Shown: piece by piece, positions 43,723 through 51,144 of the stretch
Numbering within the stretch: position 1 is the first letter of the stretch
Layout: each line of letters opens with the position of its first letter
NCBI GenBank assembly: GCA_031553035.1
Contig: JAVBLY010000001.1
Coordinates: 310,001-374,000 of the forward strand
From: JAVBLY01 sp031553035
Lineage (GTDB): Bacteria > Bacillota > Clostridia > Peptostreptococcales > Anaerovoracaceae
Length of the DNA: 64,000 nucleotides
Reading direction: 5' to 3'
Notes under the pieces: generated by a model
Seen by the model: the letters and a program-made list of their open reading frames with translations, nothing else
Told to the model about the DNA's origin: nothing
The model's database searches: none
Translations under genes and position numbers: made by a program

Positions 43723-44076
43723 ATGGATGATACGATAAGAGGGCTTTATGAAGTTATTCAGTCAAGAAAAGAAAGCGGGGAAGAAGGCTCCTACACAGCT
43801 TATCTCTTTGATCAGGGACTGGATAAGATATTGAAAAAAGTTGGCGAGGAATCAGCGGAAGTCATCATTGCCGCAAAGAATCTAGAGCAATCGAAAGATG
43901 CCGATCCTGCGCTTAGAAATGAAGTGAAAAATGAAATATGCGATCTTCTTTATCATCTGCTTGTTTTAATGGCAGAGCAGAATATAGGTGTTAATGAAGT
44001 AGAAGAGATCCTTGAAGACAGAAGACAGAAATCGGGGAATCTTAAAGCCCAGAAAATAGTAGACAAAAATACATAA
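43723..44076 (+). CDS. hisE: Phosphoribosyl-ATP pyrophosphohydrolase
   Basis: A 117-residue HisE of the MazG-like fold. The metal-binding motif is KKVGEESAEVIIAAKN followed by EICDLLYHLLVLMAEQ. It is the last gene of the his operon and converges on birA with only 7 nt between stops. The operon as seen lacks hisC and histidinol phosphatase. Confidence 0.95.
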   Translation: MDDTIRGLYEVIQSRKESGEEGSYTAYLFDQGLDKILKKVGEESAEVIIAAKNLEQSKDADPALRNEVKNEICDLLYHLLVLMAEQNIGVNEVEEILEDRRQKSGNLKAQKIVDKNT

Positions 44077-44083
44077 AAATATA

Positions 44084-45097
44084 TTACTGATTGTTCAGTC
44101 TGATGCTGACCTCGCCGGTGCTTAGAACCTCTTCAGCACCGGTTTTATATTTGACTGACAGTGCTCCCTGGCTGTTAATATCGAGAGCCGTAGCCTCCAG
44201 CTTTTCGTCCCCTTTTATAACGAAGATTTCTTTTTTTAGTATCAGCGACATTTCTCTGTATTCATCCATAAAAGTCGGTTCTTTGAGTTCGGACGAACTG
44301 AATTCATATATTTCCTCCTGAACATTAAAAACTTCATCTATCAAGATTGCGGCAAACCTGTTCCTCTGACCGGGGTCGATTTTTAAGATGCCGATTTGTT
44401 TTCGGATATCCTCAGGATAATCCTTTATGTCTGTGTTTATATTTATGCCAATGCCCAGGACCAATGAATGGATCTGACCGCTTTCCACGTCACTGACAGC
44501 CTCCGTCAGTATGCCGCAGATTTTTTTACCTTCAACATATACATCATTGACCCATTTTATTTCCGGCTTAAGAATTTGGTTGCTGAACTCTTCCATTTTT
44601 TTGACTGCTCGTGCTACAGCAACAGATGCCCCAACAGTTATCAGAAGGGAATCGTTCACGTCCAATAATGGTTTAAGAATAAAACTTGCATATAAATTAT
44701 CTCCCGTAGGTGAAGAGAAACTTCTGCCCAATCGGCCTTTACCTTTTGTCTGTTCCTCGGCAAAGATGACCGTCCCGGGACCTGCATCATTCATGATCAT
44801 GCGCTTTGCTTCGTTATTGGTAGAGTCTGTCATTTTGAGAATCTTGATGGCCGGCATTTGAGCTGCAGGATTCAAATATACCCCGATAGCTTCTGCCGAA
44901 AGTATCCTGCTTTCTTTAGTCAGCATATATCCTTTGTTTGTGACAGCCTCTATAGGATAGCCTTCTTCCTGCAGCTCCTTTACAGCTTTCCAAATAGAAG
45001 TCCTTGACACATCAAGTTTGTGTGCCAGCTCCTGTCCCGACAGAAAATGTTCTTTATTGATTTCCAGCGCTTTTATTAAGCCCGATTTGGTAGACAT
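44084..45097 (-). CDS. birA: Bifunctional biotin ligase / biotin repressor BirA
   Basis: A 337-residue group II biotin protein ligase. The N-terminal winged helix (LSGQELAHKLDVSRTSIWKA, residues about 17-40) binds DNA. The ligase domain has the biotinyl-AMP loop EEQTKGKGRLGRSF, KWVNDVYVEGKKICGIL and LGIGININT. It attaches biotin to carrier proteins and represses biotin genes. A matching operator lies upstream of bioY. GGAGGAG precedes ATG. Confidence 0.95.
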   Translation of the reverse strand: MSTKSGLIKALEINKEHFLSGQELAHKLDVSRTSIWKAVKELQEEGYPIEAVTNKGYMLTKESRILSAEAIGVYLNPAAQMPAIKILKMTDSTNNEAKRMIMNDAGPGTVIFAEEQTKGKGRLGRSFSSPTGDNLYASFILKPLLDVNDSLLITVGASVAVARAVKKMEEFSNQILKPEIKWVNDVYVEGKKICGILTEAVSDVESGQIHSLVLGIGININTDIKDYPEDIRKQIGILKIDPGQRNRFAAILIDEVFNVQEEIYEFSSSELKEPTFMDEYREMSLILKKEIFVIKGDEKLEATALDINSQGALSVKYKTGAEEVLSTGEVSIRLNNQ

Positions 45098-45259
45098 AAC
45101 TCCTCCATAATTCGACGAATAGTACTAACTTATTATACAATGAAAGTCTCAATTGTAAAAGACTGATAATTTTGTGAAGTTTCAGTGATAATGGTTTAAT
45201 TTTTTGTCAAAATGGGTATAATCACTGACATAAGGGGATTTTTTTCAGGGGTAAGTATA

Positions 45260-46003
45260 ATGATCAATAAAAGCGTAAACAAAAAAATTATTTGTCTGCT
45301 TACAGCAGGGATTTTGGCGATTACGACATTGGTAATTCCAAGCGGTTTTTTTATGGGCGAGGAATCAAACACAGTTTCAGCAGCTGTAACGCCAATGCCC
45401 ATTTATACGGTATATTTTAATGCATATAGGGGAAAAGTCAGCATCAAAAGTAAGCGGGTACAGTATTCGAATATCTACGGCTCACTGCCCAAACCTACCA
45501 GAAGTAAATATACATTCCGGGGTTGGTACACAAAGTCAAAAGGGGGTTCAAAGGTTACCCAATATTCCAAATACTGGATCAAAGGGAATAGAACTTTATA
45601 TGCCAGATGGCAGAAAACTACAAGCTATGAAAAATCAGTTGTGAGCTATATAAATAAATACCGTAAAAAGAAAAGGCTTGTAAAGTTAAAGTGGGATAAG
45701 AAATTATATAAAGGCACAAAGGTACGAGCTAAAGAAATAACAAGAAGGTTTGCTCACAAGAGACCCAATGGAGGATCCGGTGCAAGATTCCTTCTCAGAT
45801 ATGTGAAAAAGGGAAGATCCAGCGGTGAGTGTCTCGGTAAAGGTTTTGATGATCCCAAGGCGCTGGTTAAAGCTTTCATGGGTTCACCGTCACACAAAAG
45901 AATAATAATGATGAAAAAAGCCAGAACCTGCGCTGTCAGCGTAAGAGTCAAGGGTGGTACGGTACATTGGGCTGTGGGAACATCAGCTCTCTACAGAAGG
46001 TAG
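45260..46003 (+). CDS. Secreted protein: InlB B-repeat plus CAP (SCP-like) domain, copy 1
   Basis: A 247-residue exported protein. A signal peptide (ICLLTAGILAITTLVIPSG) is followed by one Listeria-Bacteroides (InlB B) repeat at about residues 45-115 (GSLPKPTRSKYTFRGWYTKS). A CAP/SCP domain fills the rest (YINKYRKKKRLVKLKWDKKL, GECLGKGFDDPKALVKAFMG, SPSHKRIIM). CAP proteins act outside the cell, often in envelope or host interaction. Start ATG 45260 follows AGGGG; the longer frame adds 16 residues without a site. It is paralogous to the next gene. Confidence 0.85.
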   Translation: MINKSVNKKIICLLTAGILAITTLVIPSGFFMGEESNTVSAAVTPMPIYTVYFNAYRGKVSIKSKRVQYSNIYGSLPKPTRSKYTFRGWYTKSKGGSKVTQYSKYWIKGNRTLYARWQKTTSYEKSVVSYINKYRKKKRLVKLKWDKKLYKGTKVRAKEITRRFAHKRPNGGSGARFLLRYVKKGRSSGECLGKGFDDPKALVKAFMGSPSHKRIIMMKKARTCAVSVRVKGGTVHWAVGTSALYRR

Positions 46004-46199
46004 ATATATTTGAGTAGATTATACTGGAAGCTGACAGAAGTCAGTTTCTTTTTGATTGATAATATAATGTGTTTGATGAATGCTATTCTGGGTAGATATA
46101 TATTAGATGACTTGATAAGTTAATTGATTTTTCGTGTAATAATGGTATTATATTGGTTAAAGCGTGAATTCAATAACAATAACCTCATACGGAGAGCGC

Positions 46200-46931
46200 A
46201 TGAAAACAATGGTAAAGGAAAATAATAAGCGAATAATTTGTATATTCACAGTTTTAGTAGTGATACTTACATCATTTTTGGTGCCTGTAGGTGTATATGG
46301 TGAAACTGAAGTGACTGCGGTGCAGAACCCGATTTACAGCATTACACTCAACCCTAACGGAGGAAAAGTAAGCACCGGCAGTAAGATTGTGCAGTACACT
46401 AATATATATGGCTCATTACCTACACCGACAAGAAGCAAATACACTTTCCGCGGCTGGTACACCGCCACAAAAGGAGGATCTCAAATCACTCAGTATTCTA
46501 CTGTGAACAAAAAAAGCACGCATATATTATATGCAAGATGGCAGAAAAATCTGAGCTACGAAAAAGAAGTTGTCAAATATGTCAATAAACAACGTAAAAA
46601 ATCGAAGCTAAAAAAGCTTAAGTGGGACAAAAAATTATATAAAGGAACAAAGGTAAGGGCTAAAGAAATAACAAGTCAGTTTTCACACGTCAGGCCTAAC
46701 GGCGGTTCAGGGGCGAGATTTCTTCTTAAGTATGTAAAGAAGGGCAGATCAAGCGGTGAATGTCTGGGAATGGGATTCAATGAACCAGAGAAGCTCGTAA
46801 CAGCATTTATGAATTCTCCAAGCCATAAAAGAATAATAATGATGAAGAAGGCAAGGACCTGCGCAGTTAGTGCAAGGGTCGGCGGAGGAAGCACCTACTG
46901 GTGCCTGGGAACTTCGGCTCTTTACAGATAA
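46200..46931 (+). CDS. Secreted protein: InlB B-repeat plus CAP domain, copy 2
   Basis: A 243-residue paralogue of the preceding gene with the same architecture. It has a signal peptide (IICIFTVLVVILTSFLVPVG), an InlB repeat (SLPTPTRSKYTFRGWYTATK) and a CAP domain (VNKQRKKSKLKKLKWDKKLY, SSGECLGMGF). The CAP halves share long identical stretches such as SPSHKRIIMMKKARTCAVS, while the signal peptides differ. This indicates tandem duplication with the mature part conserved. ATG 46200 follows GGAGAGCGC. A terminator follows it. Confidence 0.85.
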   Translation: MKTMVKENNKRIICIFTVLVVILTSFLVPVGVYGETEVTAVQNPIYSITLNPNGGKVSTGSKIVQYTNIYGSLPTPTRSKYTFRGWYTATKGGSQITQYSTVNKKSTHILYARWQKNLSYEKEVVKYVNKQRKKSKLKKLKWDKKLYKGTKVRAKEITSQFSHVRPNGGSGARFLLKYVKKGRSSGECLGMGFNEPEKLVTAFMNSPSHKRIIMMKKARTCAVSARVGGGSTYWCLGTSALYR

Positions 46932-46955
46932 CATAAATAACATAAGGATAAAAAT

Positions 46956-46991
46956 AAAAAAAGTCAGGTGAGATAACGCTTGACTTTTTTT
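46956..46991 (+). terminator. Rho-independent terminator after the CAP pair
   Basis: AAAAAAAGTCA (46956-46966) pairs with TGACTTTTTTT (46981-46991) over a 14-nt loop. The right arm overlaps the -35 of the next promoter. Confidence 0.75.
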
Positions 46992-47035
46992 AGTTGGAGA
47001 TATAATATAAACATGCCTACCTAACGATAGGTTGG
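46980..47035 (+). promoter_or_regulatory. Promoter and probable TetR operator
   Basis: TTGACT (46980-46985) and TATAAT (47001-47006; the alternative TAATAT gives 17-nt spacing) are followed at 47016-47035 by a palindrome: CC-T-ACCTA, ACGA, TAGGT-T-GG. Its place at the transcription start suggests autoregulation by the TetR protein encoded downstream. Confidence 0.6.
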
Positions 47036-47069
47036 ACCAGTGAGGCTATAGAAAAAGTGAAAGGATCCC

Positions 47070-47645
47070 ATGAATACTAATGAAAAGTTAAAAATGGTTG
47101 CTACAAAACATTTCGGGCAATACGGGTATAAAGGCACATCATTAGCGAAGATCGCAGAGGAAGTAGGTATAAAAAAGCCATCATTATATGCACATTATGA
47201 CAGCAAACAAGCTCTGTTTGAGGCATGTATGGATGGAGCAATGGCAGAATTCAAGAGCGATGCAAAGAAAATGCTCCATACTGAGAAAAGCTCAGCAGCG
47301 GAAGTTTTATACAATTTTCCTGCCGGGTTTATCAGTTCGAATAGTAATGCTGATGACAGCAGGTTCTTTTATTTGAGGTTTGCATATATGCCTCCGGAGG
47401 ATCTGGGAGAAAACATGATCAGATATTCCAATGATTTTATTGAAGCATTGGCGGAAATTGTTTATAAACCCATTGATAGATTACTGAATGAAGTAAATAA
47501 TACATCCGACAAACCTGAGGAAATACTGGAGGCTTATCTTTGCATCTTTGATGGTCTGATGGTGGAGTTGCTCTTTGGCGGAACAAAAGGATATTCCAAA
47601 AGGCTTGATGCCGCCTGGGCAGTTTTTCTGAAGGGGGTTAGGTAA
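47070..47645 (+). CDS. TetR-family transcriptional repressor
   Basis: A 191-residue regulator. The N-terminal helix-turn-helix is GYKGTSLAKIAEEVGIKKPSLYAHY; the C terminus is an all-helical ligand domain. GAAAGGATCC precedes ATG. Its stop overlaps the first SMR gene start (TAATG-like junction at 47645), so it is co-transcribed with the efflux pair. It probably represses its own operon at the palindrome 47016-47035 and is relieved by a transported compound. Confidence 0.9.
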   Translation: MNTNEKLKMVATKHFGQYGYKGTSLAKIAEEVGIKKPSLYAHYDSKQALFEACMDGAMAEFKSDAKKMLHTEKSSAAEVLYNFPAGFISSNSNADDSRFFYLRFAYMPPEDLGENMIRYSNDFIEALAEIVYKPIDRLLNEVNNTSDKPEEILEAYLCIFDGLMVELLFGGTKGYSKRLDAAWAVFLKGVR

Positions 47646-47968
47646 TGGCGTGGCTACTTGTTTTCGCCGCCGGATTGCTGGAGATATTCTGGCCATTGGG
47701 CCTAAAGTATTCCGATACCATATTCGAATGGACAGTGACTGTTATTGCAGTAGTAATCAGTTTTGCTCTTCTGATCAAGGCATATGGAAAATTACCTGCC
47801 GGCACAGTGTATGCTGTCTTCACGGGTATGGGGACTATCGGTATTTTTTTAATCGATTCATTATATTTCGGAACTCCAGCAGGCTGGCAGAAAATATTGT
47901 TCTTTTCGTTTATTGTGATAGGCGTTATAGGACTTAAACTGGTGACAGAGGAGAGTGACAAAAAATGA
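47645..47968 (+). CDS. Small multidrug resistance (SMR) protein, subunit 1
   Basis: A 107-residue four-helix SMR protein. The membrane Glu is in LLEIFWPLGLKYS and the conserved GTVYAVFTGMGTIG motif is in helix 3. Paired SMRs (YkkCD/EbrAB type) work as heterodimers, with the two subunits in opposite topology. It overlaps the second subunit by 4 nt (ATGA). The substrate may be a cationic compound or guanidinium; the sequence alone does not decide. Confidence 0.9.
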   Translation: MAWLLVFAAGLLEIFWPLGLKYSDTIFEWTVTVIAVVISFALLIKAYGKLPAGTVYAVFTGMGTIGIFLIDSLYFGTPAGWQKILFFSFIVIGVIGLKLVTEESDKK

Positions 47969-48282
47969 TGGCATGGTTCCTACTTATCATTGCCGGTGGC
48001 TGTGAAGTTACAGGCGTTTGGGGAATGAAGGCTTTTTCTGATAAAAAAAAGATATTTTACATGATTATAGTCATCGCATCATTTGGTGTCAGCCTTGCAC
48101 TTTTGACAATAGCATTTATTACGATTCCAACCAGTACAGCATATGCTGTCTGGACAGGGCTGGGCGCAACCGGCAGTACGATAATGGGGATTCTCGTATA
48201 TAAAGATCCTAAAGATTGGAAAAGGCTTCTTTGTATTTTCCTAATTATTACCGGTGTGATCGGGCTTAAATTATTTTCATAA
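47965..48282 (+). CDS. Small multidrug resistance (SMR) protein, subunit 2
   Basis: A 105-residue partner of the preceding gene. The membrane Glu is in IIAGGCEVTGVWGMKAFS, and helix 3 has STAYAVWTGLGATGSTIMG. It resembles YkkD/SugE-type sequences. It is the last gene of the TetR-SMR-SMR operon. The following 616 nt contain an inverted repeat and the promoter and leader of the ribosomal operon. Confidence 0.9.
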   Translation: MMAWFLLIIAGGCEVTGVWGMKAFSDKKKIFYMIIVIASFGVSLALLTIAFITIPTSTAYAVWTGLGATGSTIMGILVYKDPKDWKRLLCIFLIITGVIGLKLFS

Positions 48283-48432
48283 CAAAAGCATGTGTTTTGA
48301 CTGCCCGTTTCCTTGTATATGTGTTTGCATTATGGACACAATACTGGCAACAGTTTTTTGGAGATTTCTGTCTTGAATTTGAGATAATGTAAGAAAAAAA
48401 GGTTTATTCGGCATATCCGTGTCTCGTTTTTT

Positions 48433-48462
48433 AGATAGTGTGAGGATTTACTCACACTATCT
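48433..48462. repeat. Perfect 12-bp inverted repeat
   Basis: AGATAGTGTGAG (48433-48444) and CTCACACTATCT (48451-48462) flank a 6-nt GATTTA. No T-run follows on either strand, so it is not a classical terminator. Ten bases of the left arm (GATAGTGTGA) recur inside the ribosomal leader at 48766-48775. It may be an operator or a transcript end; its role is unknown. Confidence 0.75.
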
Positions 48463-48606
48463 CGGATTTGTGCCAGATTTAGACAAAAAAGTTGCTCGTC
48501 GATAAACGCATGGTGGCGTGTACGTACAAGATATTGTATAACGTTGAAATCTCAACATTTCCAACAAAAAACTTCAAAAAAACATCAAATTTATTCAAAA
48601 AATCTC

Positions 48607-48635
48607 TTGCGCTCTCTTTTCTACTATAATATAAT
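48607..48635 (+). promoter_or_regulatory. Sigma-A promoter of the S10 operon
   Basis: TTGCGC (48607-48612), a 17-nt spacer and TATAAT (48630-48635), with a second TATAAT at 48625. Transcription would begin near 48642, giving a leader of about 255 nt before rpsJ. Confidence 0.7.
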
Positions 48636-48638
48636 GAC

Positions 48639-48895
48639 AAAGCTTGTGAAAATAGCAGGCTTTTTCTATGTCTGGCGACATAAGCTTAAACAGGAGGTTG
48701 CTGAGCTATCAGGTAATTTCTGTGGATAAGGTTTCCCGGCGAGGAAACAAGGGGAAACCCATCATGATAGTGTGAAACGCACGGTTAGGTGTACCGCAAC
48801 CTGTGTAGCGGACAAACGGTGAAGTTTCAACAAAATGAGCGGGAATCCCTCGTATAGGAAATAGCGCAACATACGGAAAAGTATAACAGGAGGAA
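48639..48895 (+). ncRNA. Candidate structured leader RNA of the S10 operon
   Basis: About 255 nt between promoter and rpsJ carry several complementary pairs. AAAGCTTG/CAGGCTTT (48639-48663) is followed by a short T-run. CTATCA/TGATAG (48706-48711, 48765-48770) encloses GGTTTCCC/GGGAAACC (48730-48737, 48752-48759). Further pairs are TGAAAC/GTTTCA (48773-48778, 48824-48829) and CGTAT/ATACG (48851-48855, 48871-48875). The order and nesting suggest a folded leader, possibly an L4 or other ribosomal-protein control site. I do not recognise a known RNA family. Confidence 0.5.
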
Positions 48896-48898
48896 AAA

Positions 48899-49210
48899 AT
48901 GAGCGAACAACAGAAAATCAAAATCAGATTAAAGGCTTACGAGCCGGAAGTACTTGACAAGGCTGCAGCGGATATTGTGGAAACCGCCAAGAAGAACGGT
49001 GCCGAAGTTTCAGGTCCGATCCCCCTTCCTACCGAAAAGGAAGTCGTAACCATTTTAAGAGCTGTACATAAGTACAAGGACAGCAGAGAGCAGTTCGAGC
49101 AGAGAACACACAAGAGACTCATCGTTCTCACTCACACCACTACAAAGACAACTGACGCTCTTACCAAAATGGATCTGCCGGCCGGAGTGGATATAGAATT
49201 AAAGCTCTAA
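48899..49210 (+). CDS. rpsJ: 30S ribosomal protein S10
   Basis: A 103-residue S10 (KIKIRLKAYEPEVLDKAAAD, HKRLIVLTHTTTKTTDALTK). It is part of the 30S head and also the NusE subunit of antitermination complexes. ATG follows AGGAGGAAAAA. It is first in the cluster, behind a long structured leader, and separated from rplC by 117 nt with three hairpins. Confidence 0.97.
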   Translation: MSEQQKIKIRLKAYEPEVLDKAAADIVETAKKNGAEVSGPIPLPTEKEVVTILRAVHKYKDSREQFEQRTHKRLIVLTHTTTKTTDALTKMDLPAGVDIELKL

Positions 49211-49222
49211 CATAGTTAAAGT

Positions 49223-49301
49223 AAGGGATACCTCCCTTCAGTAATGATCGCCAAAAGGTGATCCACTTATAAAGACAATGTTTGCCAGGTATATGGCAAA
49301 C
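49223..49301 (+). promoter_or_regulatory. Three consecutive hairpins between rpsJ and rplC
   Basis: AAGGGA/TCCCTT (49223-49228, 49233-49238), GATCGCC/GGTGATC (49246-49252, 49257-49263, one G-U) and GTTTGCCA/TGGCAAAC (49280-49287, 49294-49301) have 4- to 6-nt loops. None is followed by a T-run, so processing, RNA stability or protein binding is more likely than termination. Confidence 0.6.
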
Positions 49302-49327
49302 CGCTTGAAGAAAAGAGAGGAAAAAGA

Positions 49328-50197
49328 ATGTTAACGATTTTAGGAAAAAAAGTGGGAATGACTCAGGTCTTCACCGAATCAGGTGAAATGGTCCCCGTAA
49401 CGGTTGTTGAAGCCGGTCCTGCTGTAGTAACTCAGGTTAAGACAATGGATACGGACGGATACAACGCTGTTCAGATTGGTTTTGAGAACCTCAAAGAGAA
49501 CAGAGCCAACAAACCGACCAAAGGTCATTTTGATAAATGGAACTCACCCCTTAAGAAGCATCTGGCTGAGATCAGACTTGAAGAAGGTGAATCCTACGAA
49601 AACGGACAGATAATAACCGTAGAATACTTTGAAGAAGGAAGTCTTCTCGATGTAACAGGAACATCCAAAGGTAAGGGCACACAGGGAAACATCAAGAGAC
49701 ACGGACACGCCAGAGGACCTATGACTCACGGTTCAAAGCACAAGAGACTTGTCGGAGCACTGGCAGGAGCATCCTACCCAGGTAGAGTATTCAAGGGAAA
49801 CAAAGGGCCCGGAAGAATGGGTAGAGATACCATCACCGTTCAGAACGTTGAACTGATCAAAGTCCTTCCGGAAAGAAACGTAATGCTCATCAAGGGAGCA
49901 CTGCCCGGAAGAAAAGGTGCGATTCTGACTATACAGTATGCAGTAAAAGACTTAAAGGCAATTGAGAAGAGCATAAAGGCAAAGGATTTCCAGCCCCAGG
50001 TCAAAGAAGTAACAGAAGAAGCTCCTAAAAAGGAAGAACCTGCTGCTGAAGTTGCCGAAACAAAAGTAGAAGCACCTGAAGAGGCTCCGGCCAAAGAAGA
50101 GCCTAAGGCAGAAGAACCTAAGACTGAAGAAAAAGCAGAAACAGCTGAACCTGTAAAAGAAGATAAAGCTGAAGAACCTGCTGAAGATAAAGAATAA
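49328..50197 (+). CDS. rplC: 50S ribosomal protein L3 with acidic C-terminal tail
   Basis: A 289-residue L3. Residues 1 to about 215 are the normal protein (LGKKVGMTQVF, HGSKHKRLVGALAGASYPGR, the peptidyl-transferase loop). About 70 further residues form a Glu/Ala/Pro/Lys-rich low-complexity tail (repeats like APEEAPAKEEPKAEEPKTEE). Usual L3 is about 210 residues. L3 assembles early and reaches the peptidyl-transferase centre. GAGAGGAAAAAG precedes ATG. The function of the tail is unknown. Confidence 0.96.
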   Translation: MLTILGKKVGMTQVFTESGEMVPVTVVEAGPAVVTQVKTMDTDGYNAVQIGFENLKENRANKPTKGHFDKWNSPLKKHLAEIRLEEGESYENGQIITVEYFEEGSLLDVTGTSKGKGTQGNIKRHGHARGPMTHGSKHKRLVGALAGASYPGRVFKGNKGPGRMGRDTITVQNVELIKVLPERNVMLIKGALPGRKGAILTIQYAVKDLKAIEKSIKAKDFQPQVKEVTEEAPKKEEPAAEVAETKVEAPEEAPAKEEPKAEEPKTEEKAETAEPVKEDKAEEPAEDKE

Positions 50198-50218
50198 CCG
50201 GAGAGGAGAGCAGTTAAG

Positions 50219-50842
50219 ATGGCGAAATTAAAAATGCTGAAAATGAACGGCACAGCTGCCGGAGAGATCACATTAAATGATGATATCTTTGCAGCCAACA
50301 TCAATGAATTTGCTGTTCATGAAGTAATAAAGAATTATCTGGCTAATCAGAGACAGGGCACTCAGTCCGCCAAGACAAGAAGCGAAGTCAGAGGCGGTGG
50401 AGCAAAGCCCTTCAGACAGAAGGGCACAGGTCGTGCCAGACAGGGAAGCAGAGTTGCTCCCAACCACGTAGGCGGCGGAATCGTATTTGCACCTAAGCCC
50501 AGAGATTACAGCTATACGGTCCCAAAGAAACTCAAAAGAGTTGCTATGAAATCAGCCCTTTCATCCAAAGTGAAAGAGAATGAGATCATAATCATCGACG
50601 AACTTTCCTTTAAGGAGCCCAAGACAAAAGAAATGAAAGAATTCCTGGAAAAAGTCAAGGCAGAGAAAAAAGCTCTGATCGTGACACCGGACACAGATAC
50701 TAATGTAGTAAAGTCCGCAGCCAATCTTCCGGGGATTAAAACTACTCAGGTAGGACAGCTGAATATATATGACATAATCAATCACACGAGTTTCATCGTG
50801 ACAAAAGATGCAGTAAAGAAAATAGAGGAGGTGTATTCATAA
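50219..50842 (+). CDS. rplD: 50S ribosomal protein L4
   Basis: A 207-residue L4. The exit-tunnel loop RSEVRGGGAKPFRQKGTGRA and the globular domain are present. In other bacteria L4 autoregulates the S10 operon by binding its leader. GGAGAGGAG precedes ATG. Its stop overlaps the rplW start (TAATG). Confidence 0.97.
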   Translation: MAKLKMLKMNGTAAGEITLNDDIFAANINEFAVHEVIKNYLANQRQGTQSAKTRSEVRGGGAKPFRQKGTGRARQGSRVAPNHVGGGIVFAPKPRDYSYTVPKKLKRVAMKSALSSKVKENEIIIIDELSFKEPKTKEMKEFLEKVKAEKKALIVTPDTDTNVVKSAANLPGIKTTQVGQLNIYDIINHTSFIVTKDAVKKIEEVYS

Positions 50843-51132
50843 TGAGATCACCTTACGACGTAATACTTAAGCCGGTCATCTCAGAAAGAAGTATGGATGA
50901 CGCCCAGAGAAGAAAGTATACTTTCAAGGTTGCCACCGACGCAAACAAAACGGAAGTAAAACACGCTCTGGAAGAGATCTTCGAAGTCGAAGTAGAGAAG
51001 GTTAACATCATGAACTACAGCGGCAAACTGAAGAGAATGGGCAGATATGAAGGCAGAACTGCCGCAACAAAAAAAGCAATCGTAACCCTCACGGAGAAGA
51101 GCAAGCAGATAGAGTTCTTCGAAGGTCTATAA
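50842..51132 (+). CDS. rplW: 50S ribosomal protein L23
   Basis: A 96-residue L23 (YDVILKPVISERSMD, KYTFKVATDANKTEVKHALE). It lines the tunnel exit and docks trigger factor and SRP. ATG overlaps the rplD stop; AGGAGG lies upstream inside rplD. Confidence 0.97.
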   Translation: MRSPYDVILKPVISERSMDDAQRRKYTFKVATDANKTEVKHALEEIFEVEVEKVNIMNYSGKLKRMGRYEGRTAATKKAIVTLTEKSKQIEFFEGL

Positions 51133-51144
51133 GGAGGTAAAGAC

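Noticed and set aside
46960..47070. Guanidine (ykkC) riboswitch upstream of the SMR pair
   Set aside because: The conserved ykkC core is not present; the region instead has a promoter, a palindrome and a tetR gene.
48433..48462. Rho-independent terminator after the SMR genes
   Set aside because: The palindrome is perfect but no T-run follows on either strand, so I list it as an inverted repeat only.
48544..48729. 61-codon frame upstream of rpsJ
   Set aside because: It starts before the S10 promoter, runs through the structured leader and has no RBS or recognisable protein character.
48700..48895. Group II intron fragment
   Set aside because: The GTGTGAAACGCAC segment briefly resembled domain V, but the conserved domain V stem and catalytic triad and any reverse transcriptase are missing.
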